Source: Moringa oleifera
Taxonomy: Eukaryota; Streptophyta; Magnoliopsida; Brassicales; Moringaceae
DNA: 64,000 nt
Assembly: GCA_021397835.1 (NCBI GenBank)
Contig: JAJFZO010000094.1
Coordinates: forward strand, 9,152,001 to 9,216,000
Reading direction: 5' to 3'
In this document: piece after piece, positions 40,001-51,500 of the stretch
Position numbering within the stretch: position 1 is the stretch's first letter
Layout of the letters: each line of letters begins with the position of its first letter
Program-made: the position numbers and the translations under genes
The notes under the pieces: generated by a model
The model's input: only the letters and a program-made list of their open reading frames with translations
Databases searched by the model: none
What the model was told of the DNA's origin: nothing

Positions 40001-43000
40001 GCATTTGTTTCTTTGTTCGTTCTTTTAGCTTTGCTGTGGCTGTTTTGTTACGTAAATGTGTTCTGCCATAATGTGAACAACTAAGCCACTTATAATCTTG
40101 TGATGATGATGGTGGAATATTCAGATTGTTTAGAATCTTTGGGTACCTTTACTTTGCTCTCTGTACAAAGAGTAGAGGATTGAAATGCAATGGTACATGG
40201 CTGAAGACCACTATAAATTTGTAAAGATTTGGTCTTTTTCTTTCATCTCCCCCCTTCCAAATAGCTTTTAACCGCCAACACACCCCACCCCCCCACCCTC
40301 CCCAAAACAACAACAAACACACAAAAAAAACCACCTCACTTGTGTTTCTCTGTAGTGTTAAAATTTCACTGCCTGACTGTGTGTTACCGTTGTGGCTTGC
40401 TAGTTCCAAGACCTCACCTCTCATTTGAAGCTCAGCTGGTTGCTGGAAAGTCTCATGAGCTAGGGCCCTTTAGCTGCCCTGAGCAACCTGTTTTGCCTTC
40501 AACACTTTCTGCAATAACTTGCGGCAAGCAGAAGTACGAAGCTGATCTGAAGTATCCTCAAAGGATACGCAGGCTTAATATATTTCCTCCAAGTAAAACT
40601 GAGGTAATTTGTTTTCAGTGATCATAATGCTCGACAAAAGTGGGCAAATATCTTTATAGTTTGTAGTATGTGGACATTTCAGTTCTCAACCTTCCAGTTG
40701 TCTATTTTTCTACCAGCACCCTGTGCCGATTGTTTTACTCATTTCCAGCTCCAGTGCACTCTATTTATGTTCGTTCTTTCTTAGAGTTCATTGATCTTTT
40801 AGATTTTAGGATAGTCTTTTTTTTTTTTTTCTTGTTTGTTATCCTCTTCCTTAAATTTTGGTGCTTGCTTGTATGTTACCCATGTAGTAAGGATGTCTTC
40901 CCATTTCTTTGGCCTTTTCTAATGCATCGTTACTTGTATAGAAGAAGACAGTTATGTTGAGTTTTATGGTAAGAAAATATCCCAATTCAATTTTGTACCT
41001 CGAAAATTTTGAAAATATGTATTTTCTCATGTGTATTTTGATAGATATACACACATCTCTGGCATTGTGTTCAGCTTTGGCTATTTATTAATGCTATAAT
41101 TCTCTCTTTGTCTCTATCACTCTCATCTTTTTGTTCTGTGCATATCTTCATTTTCTTTATTCTTCTAATTTCTCTTTTTGAGTGGCAGGATTTGCAGCCT
41201 GTAGATCGCTTCGTAATGGAAGAATATTTACTGGATGTCCTTTTGTTCTTGAATGGCTGGTTCGTACTGTTTGTGAACCTTTTACTGATGAAACTTCTTT
41301 TTGTGTACTTATCTAGATTTAGCATGCTTATTATTTTTTTCCCTTTAAATCTGCTGGAAAAAGTTACATTGTTATCAGGTAAAAGATGCGATTGAAGAAA
41401 GTACATGTTTGCAAATAAGGATACTTATTTTTATTGTATTGTTGTGATCTTATCAAATGAAATAGTAAAATCTCATGGTCAATAATTCGTTTTCCATCCC
41501 TCTCTTATTATTATTTATTATTATTATTATTTTCTTTTCTTTATTTTTGTCTTTTGCAAATATTTTGGTCTTTTCTTAATTTTAATTATTTGTGTTCCAT
41601 GTTTCATGCAAAGCTAGTCGAAAGGAATGTGCTTCCTACATGGTTGGCCTACCTGTGCCCTTCCGGTATGAGTATCTTATGGCAGAGACAATATTCTCCC
41701 AGGTAAGATCTTGCTACCTTTCTGATTTGCCAAAAAGAGTGAGAACCTATGATATGAAAAGGTTCATTTCCTTGTTGCCTTGTTGTTTTGATTATTTGGT
41801 TTAAACCCTGGCTTTATACATTTAGTTTTGTGATCTTTGATGTAAAATAGAAAGATGATGCATGAAAGATTGTTATGACTTCAATTATTACTGTGCTTAT
41901 GTTTGGATTAATTTTAATTCTTTTCATTCCTTTATGTAGCTTTAGCATTATTGTACATTAACATGGTTAATTTGACAATGAGCTCTGTTGTTCTTGCAGT
42001 TACTATCGCTACCACAGCCCCCTTTCAAGCCAATGTATTACACTTTAGTTATTATGGATCTCTGCAAGGTTGTATAGAAGCGATAGCTCCTGACTAAATC
42101 ATGTCTTATACTTTTTCCTTAAGTTATCTTGTGGAAGGACTTGTTTTGGCATCTATGCTAAATTCCTGATGATGAGGTTTGCTGCTTAGGCACTTCCTGG
42201 GGCCTTTCCTGCAGTTGTAGCTGGTGCAGTCCGTGCTCTTTTTGAGAAAATAGCTGATTTAGATATGGAGTGTCGGACAAGGCTCATTCTTTGGTTTTCA
42301 CATCACCTGTAAGTCTTGTCTTTGGAACTCTACCTTATGATCTCTGCTTGCCGTTTTGTTGCTTTTGTCTGGGAGCCTTCTCCAATGATAATCCATGATC
42401 ATTAAACTGAAAGGATTACTTGCTGACTTGCTCTGATGGTTTAAAATTTTTATTTTCTGAAGTATAAATGCAGTTCTGAGTTTCATTCTGTGGGTTAACA
42501 TGGAAATGGTGCCGCCTAATCCAGGCAGTAAATTCATTACCTCCATGTAGAGGTTCGAGTTTGAAACTAACTCGTAAGCTTCTGAAAATTGTCCTGCAAA
42601 GAGGGAAGAACTTCTGTTTCAGGCAACTTTTAGCAGTCTAAGGATAATCATTTCAAGATATATTAATCAGTTAGATTTTGCATGCTGATCTTCATACCAT
42701 TGGACTTAGTGGATATTTTAGCAAGCCTATGTATATTTACTAATGGCTTGCTTGTGTAGCAGTTCTAACTTCCAATTCATCTGGCCTTGGGAAGAGTGGG
42801 CATATGTCTTAGACCTGCCAAAATGGGCCCCTCAACGTGTTTTTGTTCAAGAGGTTCTGGAAAGAGAAGTTCGTTTGTCATACTGGGACAAAATTAAGCA
42901 GGTAGGAATCATACTTCTAAATTCTTCATGGATGATCCGACCAGCATATTGTTTTCTTCTACTTTATATTTTGGTGTGACAATGGTGCCTATTAATACCA

Positions 43001-46000
43001 TGACTTTCTATGCCTCTGCCTAACCATTTTATATATCAGTTTTACCTGACTGCTTTAATATCTTTCATTCATGTTACTTATGATGAGCTTTTTGCAAAAC
43101 TAGCTTAGCGATGGATTACTTTGTCGAAATCTGTTTACCTGGCTTTCTGATTTTGCTGGTTTAGTTAAAAAAGCATTAAATTGCCCATAGATTTTGTGAC
43201 ATACAGCAGAAGGCATGTGTTTGAATTTCTCACTGTCTTTGGAGCAAATTTATCAATCATGCCAACCAAGTTACAGTTGATGATTGAAACATGTTTCCAG
43301 TGCAGTGGGATGAGTAACTCAAATCCATTTTGGAGTTGTAGGGAAGGAATCCAAATGTAATGCATTCTTCTAAACCATAATGTCTTCTTTGTTGTTCCTT
43401 GTGGAATATCAATGTCAAAGTGGTGCGTTTTGGAGAATGATCTGGAAATAGTTTTTCCAAGTCACTTCAGTGCTTTTGTATATGAAGAGTTCATGTGTTC
43501 CATCTTTTTCATTCTTCTATATTTATGTGTAACAGAAACATTGAACAAAGTATAACGATATTCAAGGAGTGGGAAAATCAAGGAATTATATCTCTCTCCC
43601 ATCACTTGTGAAAAGAGTGCATGTTTAGGTGTTGGGATGAATTTATAAAACAAAGTGTAATATTCCTGATTTTTGAAGCTGATATGCTTCATTTATGTTT
43701 TATATATGTTACTTTGTTATTAATTGCTTTCCATATTGTTATTGGTTACATAGAGTATTGAGAATGCCCCTGCTCTAGAAGAGTTGCTTCCCCCAAAGGG
43801 TGGTCCAAACTTCATGTTCACTTTGGAAGATGGTAGAGAGAGAACTGAACAACATGGACTATCTGCAGAACTCAACAACAAGGTGAAAGCAAGGCAAACT
43901 GCCCGTGAGATAATATTGTGGATAGAAGAAAGTGTCTATCCTGTTCATGGTCTCGAAGTTGCACTTAAAGTGGTTGTACAAACCCTCCTTGACATTGGGT
44001 CTAAAAGTTTAACTCATTTGATCACTGTCTTGGAGAGATATGGGCCAGTTATTGCGAAGCTTTATCCGGACAACGATAAGCAAGTCATGCTAATTGCTGA
44101 AGTGGGTTCTTATTGGAAGAACAATGCTCAAATGACAGCAATAACAATTGATAGAATGATGGGATATCGACTTATATCTAATTTGGCCATTGTTACATGG
44201 GTTTTCTCTTCAGAAAATGTTGAGCAATTTCATACATCAGATCGTCCATGGGAGGTAAGTTTCTCTTGGTTTTTTCTTACCACCTCCTCTCTCAAACTCT
44301 GTTAGAGATGAAAACCTTGGATAGATTTCTTAATTTTACATGCTTGCTGAATGTGGTACAAGGATCATAGGCGTAAATTCAGCTGTTTGGAATAGAAAAT
44401 GAAAGGAAGAGGCCTCCCATCAAATATGTGGAAACTTAGAATTTCTAATTTGATACTAATTATATGTCTTTGTTCCTTGATTGCCACAATCTGGGAGTGG
44501 CTTGCAAACTCTCCTTCAATAAAGGAGAAAGATAGGAAGAAAACTTTTGACTTATTCAGCAAGCATCAGTTTGCTACCATAAGGAAGTCAAGATAAAGCT
44601 TTAGTGAGAGTTCTGCATGGTGAATTGCTTTCTGTTAATTCTGACCCATTTGATTTCACTTACGTTTTGGGATTCTCTTCCTTCTCTCTTGTAGATCTCT
44701 AGACCTCCTCATCATCGTTTGTGCTCTATTTGAAATTTTTTTTCCTTATGTACCCTAAATTGTTGTCAGTAATTGTGTGTTTCTTCTACTTGTATTTTCA
44801 TGCGTATAAAAAATGGCAATTTAAATTTCTTTTGTAGTAAGCATGTTTGATCTGCACATCTATATTATGGTGTGTTTGGTTTTGCATTGCAAATTTCACT
44901 TGCCATTGCGGTTCACTGCTCCGATTGATAGCTAAGTAATATTTACAAACCCCATCGCACACCTCAAGTAAATTCTTATGTTCTCATCTGAAGCTGTTCA
45001 AATTGATCTTTAGATGTTAGACTTGCAAGTGAACTCTATTGGAGGTTTCAGTGGAGAAAAGGGTTGAATTTCCTCCCAGGTTGAATGTTTTCTTTACTAG
45101 CTTCTCTCTCTTAGCTTTTTCAAGCTGATCTTTAGATGTGAGAATTGTAAATGAACTCTGTTGGAGGTTTCAGTCCAGAAAAGGGTTGAATTTCCTCCCA
45201 AGTTGAATGTTTTATTCACTATCTTCTCTGAGCTTTTTTTCAGTTTTCTTAGCACCTACTTGAAGCTGCTCTCGCATTTACTTTGTTCTCCCTGTGCAGT
45301 TCACTGATAAATATACAATAAAAAATTGTAATTCTTTGAGATATTATTTTCTTGTTTCCTTTTGGCATCTCTACAGATTCTTAGGAATGCTGTTAGCAAA
45401 ACATACAACCGAATCTCTGATCTAAGGAAAGAGATCACAACCATTAAGAAGAGTATCTTATCAGCTGAAGCAGTCGCAACAAAGGCAAAAGCGGAGTTAG
45501 AGGCTGCTGAATCAAAGCTTACATTGGTGGAAGGTGAACCTGTTCTTGGTGAGAACCCTGCTCGGATGAAGCGTTTGAAATCACATGCTGAAAAGACGAA
45601 GGAAGAGGAGGTATCTTTGCGTGACTCTTTAGAGGCCAAGGAGGCTCTTCTTGCTCGAGCCCTTGATGAAAATGAGGTATTGAATCAAATCACTATCTCT
45701 GTCTTACGTCTTTTTTTTGTTTAAATTATCCTGGTAATTCTCGTTGGTACATCGAAATATGTCGTAAATGAACAAAATGCATCATCCTGGAGATCTATAC
45801 AGTGGTTTCAAGAGCTTATTTAATTCAGGGTGTGTGGAAAAGATTGCATATGTTGGTCATTGATGGTCTTTCTTGGTGGCAGAAAGGCTTGGAATTATTG
45901 ACCAAATCTGAAATTTTCTTATTAGGATGTGTCTATTTCTGTTATCTTGTTATCTATTGGTAGTTTAAGAGGCAACTGATTGTCTTTTCCTTGTGGTCAG

Positions 46001-46866
46001 CAGTTAATTATCTGGTTTTAACGTTGCCTTTTAATTTTTATATCTAGGTATTGTTCCTCTCTTTGTACAAAAACTTCTCCACTGTCTTAATGGAGCGCCT
46101 GCCAGATCCATCTATAGCTGCAACATGGCAGGCATTGAAGTCTATTCATGCGGACTCTATGCCTGTGGACCTTGAAAAATCTTCGGCAATGGAGGTGGAC
46201 GATGAGAATGAAAGGCCTAAGAAAAGGTCCTGCAACTGTTGTCTCTCCTACCCTTATTTTTCTTCTTTCTTTATGTTCACAGTTTTACTTCATGGTATCG
46301 AAGTCAACAGGCAATTAACTTAATTCTTATTCCTTAACCATGTGCAGCCAGTCTAATGGAGGGAGGGCAAATAATATTTATAATGTAGGTGAAAAGGAGC
46401 AGTGGTGTTTGTCAACACTAGGCTATGTCAAGGCATTTTCGAGGCAATATGCTTCTGAGGTATATGTTGTTTGCTGGTCCTTGTTGCCATTGAATTCCAT
46501 TATATTTGTTCAACTTTTTTCTCTTTCACAACCTCAGTGATTGCAAGAATAGAGATGAGATGAGCTTCTCGACGAGCAATTTAATGGCACTTTAGCACAC
46601 TATTCTTTTGTTGAATGTTTTGATGCCTAGTTAGTGCATTACAGATCTCCCAAATACTATTACAATAAATTGTGTTGGGATTGTTTTTTCATCTGTTCTC
46701 TCCAGTCTTCTTACTCGCTGAAGCTCACAATTGTGCATTTTGTATTCCCTGGCAGATATGGCCTTGCATTGAGAAGTTGGATTTGGAGGTGTTCTCCGAA
46801 GACGTACATCCTCTATTTCGCAAAGCAGTATACTCTGGCCTACGTCGGCCAATGAATGAGATGTAA
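31097..46866 (+). CDS. ABH1: Nuclear cap-binding protein subunit 1 (CBP80)
   Basis: Large subunit of the nuclear cap-binding complex. With CBP20 it binds the mRNA m7G cap and supports splicing, microRNA processing and ABA responses. Nineteen exons: 31097-31180, 31369-31428, 31980-32036, 33080-33151, 35110-35172, 36125-36301, 39509-39640, 39916-39982, 40404-40603, 41189-41259, 41618-41702, 42000-42068, 42190-42308, 42763-42901, 43754-44254, 45377-45676, 46048-46226, 46348-46459 and 46756-46866. All are GT-AG and the product is 865 aa, close to Arabidopsis ABH1. Conserved segments include [15 protein letters not shown] (start of the first MIF4G domain), [101 protein letters not shown] and [21 protein letters not shown] coiled coil lies in exon 16 ([20 protein letters not shown]). 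Introns hold a LINE relic, a minisatellite and other duplications. Confidence 0.97.
33619..33945. repeat. 84-bp minisatellite, four units, in CBP80 intron 4
   Basis: TTTGTTTATATGCTTATG recurs at 33631, 33715, 33799 and 33882 (period 84, 84, 83). The units are nearly identical and each contains GGACTGCACTTCTGATGGTG and AACCTGCCGCAACCACATCC. Because 84 is a multiple of three, spurious repeated-peptide frames run through both strands. Confidence 0.95.
36670..39240 (-). mobile_element. Decayed LINE (L1-type non-LTR retrotransposon), antisense in CBP80 intron 6
   Basis: Reverse-transcriptase blocks can be read on the minus strand. [18 protein letters not shown] lies around 38760-38840, preceded by [20 protein letters not shown], a version of the usual IPK..g....f[25 protein letters not shown] (about 38390-38450) matches [26 protein letters not shown] (about 38290-38325) matches the catalytic FADD block. 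[20 protein letters not shown] (about 37760-37815) is the C-terminal zf-RVT region. A T tract at 36669-36684 is the element's poly(A) tail. Frames are broken repeatedly and the catalytic FADD reads FAND, so the element is dead. The 5' boundary near 39240 is approximate, and I could not define a target-site duplication. Confidence 0.85.
40283..40303 (-). other. Potential G-quadruplex motif
   Basis: The plus strand reads CCCC A CCCCCCC A CCC T CCCC, giving four G-runs of three or more with single-base loops on the minus strand. It lies in CBP80 intron 8, 100 nt upstream of the exon-9 acceptor. Confidence 0.6.
45001..45241. repeat. 122-bp tandem duplication in CBP80 intron 15
   Basis: Units begin at 45001 and 45123 and share GATCTTTAGATGT, GGAGGTTTCAGT, AGAAAAGGGTTGAATTTCCT and GTTGAATGTTTT in order. 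Confidence 0.85.
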
Positions 46867-48579
46867 TTTGGTTGATTATCTGTTGTGACTTAATATTCTG
46901 GACATTAATGGCCCATCCCTTGGCATCCCCTTTTCGTGTAAATTAGAGAAACCAGTGAAAGAGAAGGAAATTTGAATTTTGCTGCCAAGTTCGTGACCAG
47001 ATTTGCAGTTTCACTATTCAATTAGTGGCCTAATGGCAAAAATTACCAATCATGCAGATATTTAAAATTCTCAAAGAAAGCTGATTAACATGTAGTACAA
47101 AAGGGGCTAGATTTCTGTTACTTGTGGCCTGCTAGTCTCAAGAAGAGCATTGATCATGTCATTATGGGTTCCCTGTCATAAGTTCAAAAGCTTTTCACCC
47201 TCTTTTCCTTGTTGCCCTTTTCCTATGACAGCAGTATGCCCAATTGAGTATGGGGATGCAGGTAAGTGACTAGTAGCTTGCTGGCTTTGCAATCGGATAT
47301 GCGCGGTATTCTGTTTGACAGTAGTTATGAAAGGTTTACTGGAAATCATATTGGGCAATTTTCAGCCCAACAGTTGGCGATTTCAACATTGGTTCTTCAC
47401 GCTGATTTTGTTTTTTCCCAAAAATTTGAAGTTTCGAGGGACTATATCCACTAGCTTTGTTGTGACCGTATTCTGCTGTTCTTAGATATCCAGCCTCCTA
47501 TTTTGAATCCATCAGGCACCTTTCTTGGAATTAAAGGAACATTTCCCTTTGGAGTCCCATTTCCTATCATTAATTGTTGTTTGATGATTATGCAATATGA
47601 GGTAGATTGGATGTATCAGGCAGCACCTTGAATTATCAGGGCATACAGGTATAGCAACTTGGTCAAGTTTCCTCAGTCACTTTGCATTTGGACAGTTATA
47701 TAACAATGGGACATGTGGTAAGGGTCCTAACACATCCTTGTCTCAATGTTTCGTTTCTTCTCGAAGGCCGTCCATTTCTGTGATTTGTGATCAAATATTG
47801 CTGTCATACATGTCAAAGAAGAAAGAGAAAGAAAAGGTAATGGATGCATAAGATGTAAACACTTTGGATGCATAAGATGTAAACACTTTGGCTGGAAAAA
47901 TCTGTTGTTTGGTAATCCTTTAGTATTACTGTTAAAAAGCATCAGTTATTATATTTATCTTACATTTATTACATGAGAATATTTTGTCATATAAAGCTTC
48001 AATTGATTATGAGTTGGGTGTTACTCGTGCCATCACTCGTGAAAATTTGGGCACAGAACTCAACCGCGTGACATATACCACCGTGAATCCTTTTGGTTGA
48101 CTTTTATATCATTTTCCACCAGACAAGCACTGTGCCTAGTTCATGCCTCTGCCTTTTTTTCTGGTCAGGCAGGAAACCATTAAGAAGCAAGACACCCCTC
48201 CTTTGACCAAAACTGAATACATAAGTATTTTCCCCGTCCTAACATACACCTACCAGGAAAACATACAAATCAAATCATTCTCCAAATAGTGGCGAAAATG
48301 CATTTCTAGAGTGAAAAAGCTTTTAACTTGGCCTCTATCTCTACTCTCAACTTTACTGCTCTCTCTCTTGGCTTAGCTTCTGGAGAGAGAGAAAAATCTC
48401 TTATTCCCTTTCTCTCTCTAGTACCTCCCTTTGGTTTAGCCAGAGAAGGGACTCCATTTCCTATCCGGCTTTTGTTTCCCTTTTTCACCTTATTCCCAAA
48501 GATTTACTAGAGTAGAGTTTGGTTAGTATATTTTGTAATTTTTCCCACCAAAAAGGAAAACATAGAAAAAGAGGCAAAA
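46867..48579. other. Spacer between CBP80 and the DDT/PHD gene
   Basis: CBP80 3' UTR followed by sequence with no recognised exon. It holds a 25-bp tandem duplication at 47843-47892 (GGATGCATAAGATGTAAACACTTT, two copies), and from about 48330 a CT-rich stretch that is probably the leader of the next gene. Confidence 0.45.
47843..47892. repeat. 25-bp exact tandem duplication
   Basis: GGATGCATAAGATGTAAACACTTT plus one base, two adjacent copies, read directly. Confidence 0.8.
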
Positions 48580-51500
48580 ATGGAGTTTGTGGGCAAAACC
48601 GTGAAGAAAGAGTGCAAAGGGTTCGGCTTTGTCTCGGGAAACGTGAGATCATACGACTCCTCCTCTGGGTTCTTGCAGATCCTCTACGAGAACGGCGACA
48701 CCGAGGAGCTCGATTGCCTAGAGGTAGCGTCGCGCATGGAAGAAGGAGAAGCCGCCAGAGTTCAGCAGCAGGTCGACGTGAAGCCGCGGGTTGGCCGCAA
48801 GCCTAAGAAGCGCCGCCGAGTCGAGAGGAAGTGGGAAGCCGGAGGTAATTCAGGTAATGAAGGAACCCAGGAAGTGAATGAACGTTTTGAGGTTGACAAT
48901 AATGGGAATTCGAGTGGAAATGTTGATCTAAATGATGGGTTTTTCGACAACCTTAAAGAGAGTGCCGTAGTTGATGAGAACTTGAATAGGAATCTTGATT
49001 TGAATCATGGGTTTGAACAAGCCCTGGGATTGGAATGTAGGTCTAATAAGGATTTGAATGAAACTGTAAATACTTTGAGAAATGGTATTGATTTAAATGC
49101 TGGGTTTAATTTGAACTTGAATGAGCGGCTTTACTCTGGTGACTGGGTGAACATAAATGTTGATTACGAGGAAAATTTTAATAAGAGGAGAGGCTATATT
49201 GATTTAAATTTGGATGTAAACTGTGATGTAGATGAGAATGTTGGCTCCATTACGGGTACCCAGAAGAAGGAATGTGGTTTTGATTTGAACTTGGGGGTTG
49301 AAGACGAAAATGGCCAGGATATTATGGATGCTGGTTTTGGAGGGCAAGGGAAGGAATCTAATACTTTGCACGTGGTTGAAGACATGAGGAAGATGGAGGG
49401 AACTTGTGTCCAAGAGGGTATTGCTAATGGTGATTTGAAGGAAGTTTATGTGGCTGGACTTTCTGGCGTAGGATTGGTTGAGGAGATCAGAGAGGAAAAG
49501 GGTGTTTTGGGCAAAGATTGTCATTTTCACGATAGTGATGAAATTCAGGTGCAGGAGGGTTTATCTGAGCCCAGCAGTAAAGTAATTGATGGGTCTCAAT
49601 CTGATATGGGAAGTTCATACAAACAAGACAGTGGTAGGAGGAAGAGAAGAAAAGTTTTGGATAATTCAAATTCTGCTGCTGAACCAGTGTTGAGAAGAAG
49701 TACACGAAGAATGTCTGCTAAAAATCATATTTCAAGCATAGTGACTACTTGCATAGTTACTGATTTATCAGCATCTCCTGCAGTTAGTGGTCTGACAGAA
49801 GAGAAACCTGTGCTTCCAGGTCAGATTGGGGTTGAGCAGCCTGTTGTTCTTCCTATGAAGCTGCAATTACCACCTCCCTCACAAAATTTGAGTTTAGATG
49901 GAGTCCCTGTACTTGATGTTTTTTCAAGTTATGCTTGTTTGAGATCATTTAGTACTTTACTGTTTTTGAGTCCTTTTGAGTTGGAGGATTTTGTGGCAGC
50001 ACTGAATTGCACGTTTCCTTCTTCGTTGTTTGATTGCATTCATTTTTCCATTTTGCAAACTCTGAGAAAGCATTTGGAGCAGCTATACAATGAAGGTTAC
50101 CAATCTGCTTCAGATTGCCTGAGGTAGTCTTTCTGATTTTATTTTTTCCATGCATGATTTTCATCTTAGGTCAGCTTTTGAATTTACTTGCTCTTTGGTG
50201 GTACTTATATTTCTTGGATGATATTTTAACGTAGGAGTCTCAACTGGGATTTGTTGGACCCTGTTACATGGCCTCTTTTCATGTTTGAGTATCTCCTAAT
50301 TCATGGTTCAGCATTAAAGCCTGGTTTTGATCTTAGCCGCTTAAAGCTATTCAGAAATGAGTACTATAAACAACCTGTGGCTGTGAAAGTTGAGATACTC
50401 CAGTGTCTGTGTGATGATTTGATTGAAGTTGAAGCCATAAGATCGGAGCTTAATAGAAGATCTTTAATATCTGAGCTTGAAATAGATTTTGACCGAAATG
50501 TGAATAGTGAGGTTTGCAAAAAAAGACGTCCTGCAACAGATATGTCTGGTGTCTCGTATTTTACTGATGAGATTATTGATGACACAACTGACTGGAATAG
50601 TGATGAATGCTGCCTTTGCAAGATGGATGGGAACTTAATATGCTGTGATGGCTGTCCTGCTGCTTATCATTCAAAGTGTGTGGGTGTTGCTAATCACCTT
50701 TTGCCAGAGGGTGACTGGTACTGCCCTGAGTGTGCATTTGACAGACCTAAGCGTTGGATGAAACCTCGGAAGTCACTTAGAGGAGCAGAGCTGTTGGGAA
50801 TGGATTCTTATGGTCGGCAATATTATAGCAGCTGTGGTTACTTGTTGGTGTAAGTTTGTGCTATTCATCATTTTGATATATGTTGATGATTTATCGTTAT
50901 GAATGTTACTCAATTGTTGCGTCCCCTCAACTGAGTGGGTTCCATGTGATGTTATCTCTCATAATAGAATTTTTTTTTTCTTTTTTTAATGACCAACAAT
51001 TCAGGAGTTAAACAATTTAAAATATGCAAACAGAATTTCTTCAGATGTTGTCACGTGGAATTCTCTGGCACTGTGGTAATATAGTGTGGTCAGGCTTAAT
51101 TTATGAGATTAATATTTGTAATTTTCATGTTGTTTTAATTTACTAATTATGTTGCCTATATTATGGTGCCTAACACCTATAAAGAATCATACTGAAGTGT
51201 TCTGAATTGTGAAATTTTCAGAAGAAAAGAATTTCACATCAGCCCTTCTAATATGGGCTTAGTGGTTGTCGTATTAACAAAAGGGCATAATTGGTAATAA
51301 AATATAACATGAAAGGTGCACCAGCAGATTCCCTTCACTTTCTTAGAAGTTCATCTTACCCTTAAAGGACGTGAGAAGGTGCTAATGACATGATTGTGAG
51401 GCTTCTGGGAATTGATGATGTTGTTATGAGATGTTTTTCTGGTATAGACAGGCACAAATCTGAGAAATTTTGTTTTTGTATTCTTTTCTTTTTGTGCAAC

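Noticed and set aside
44399..44596. 66-codon open frame downstream of CBP80 exon 15
   Set aside because: It lies within intron 15, with no recognised similarity and a frame on the opposite strand over the same bases.
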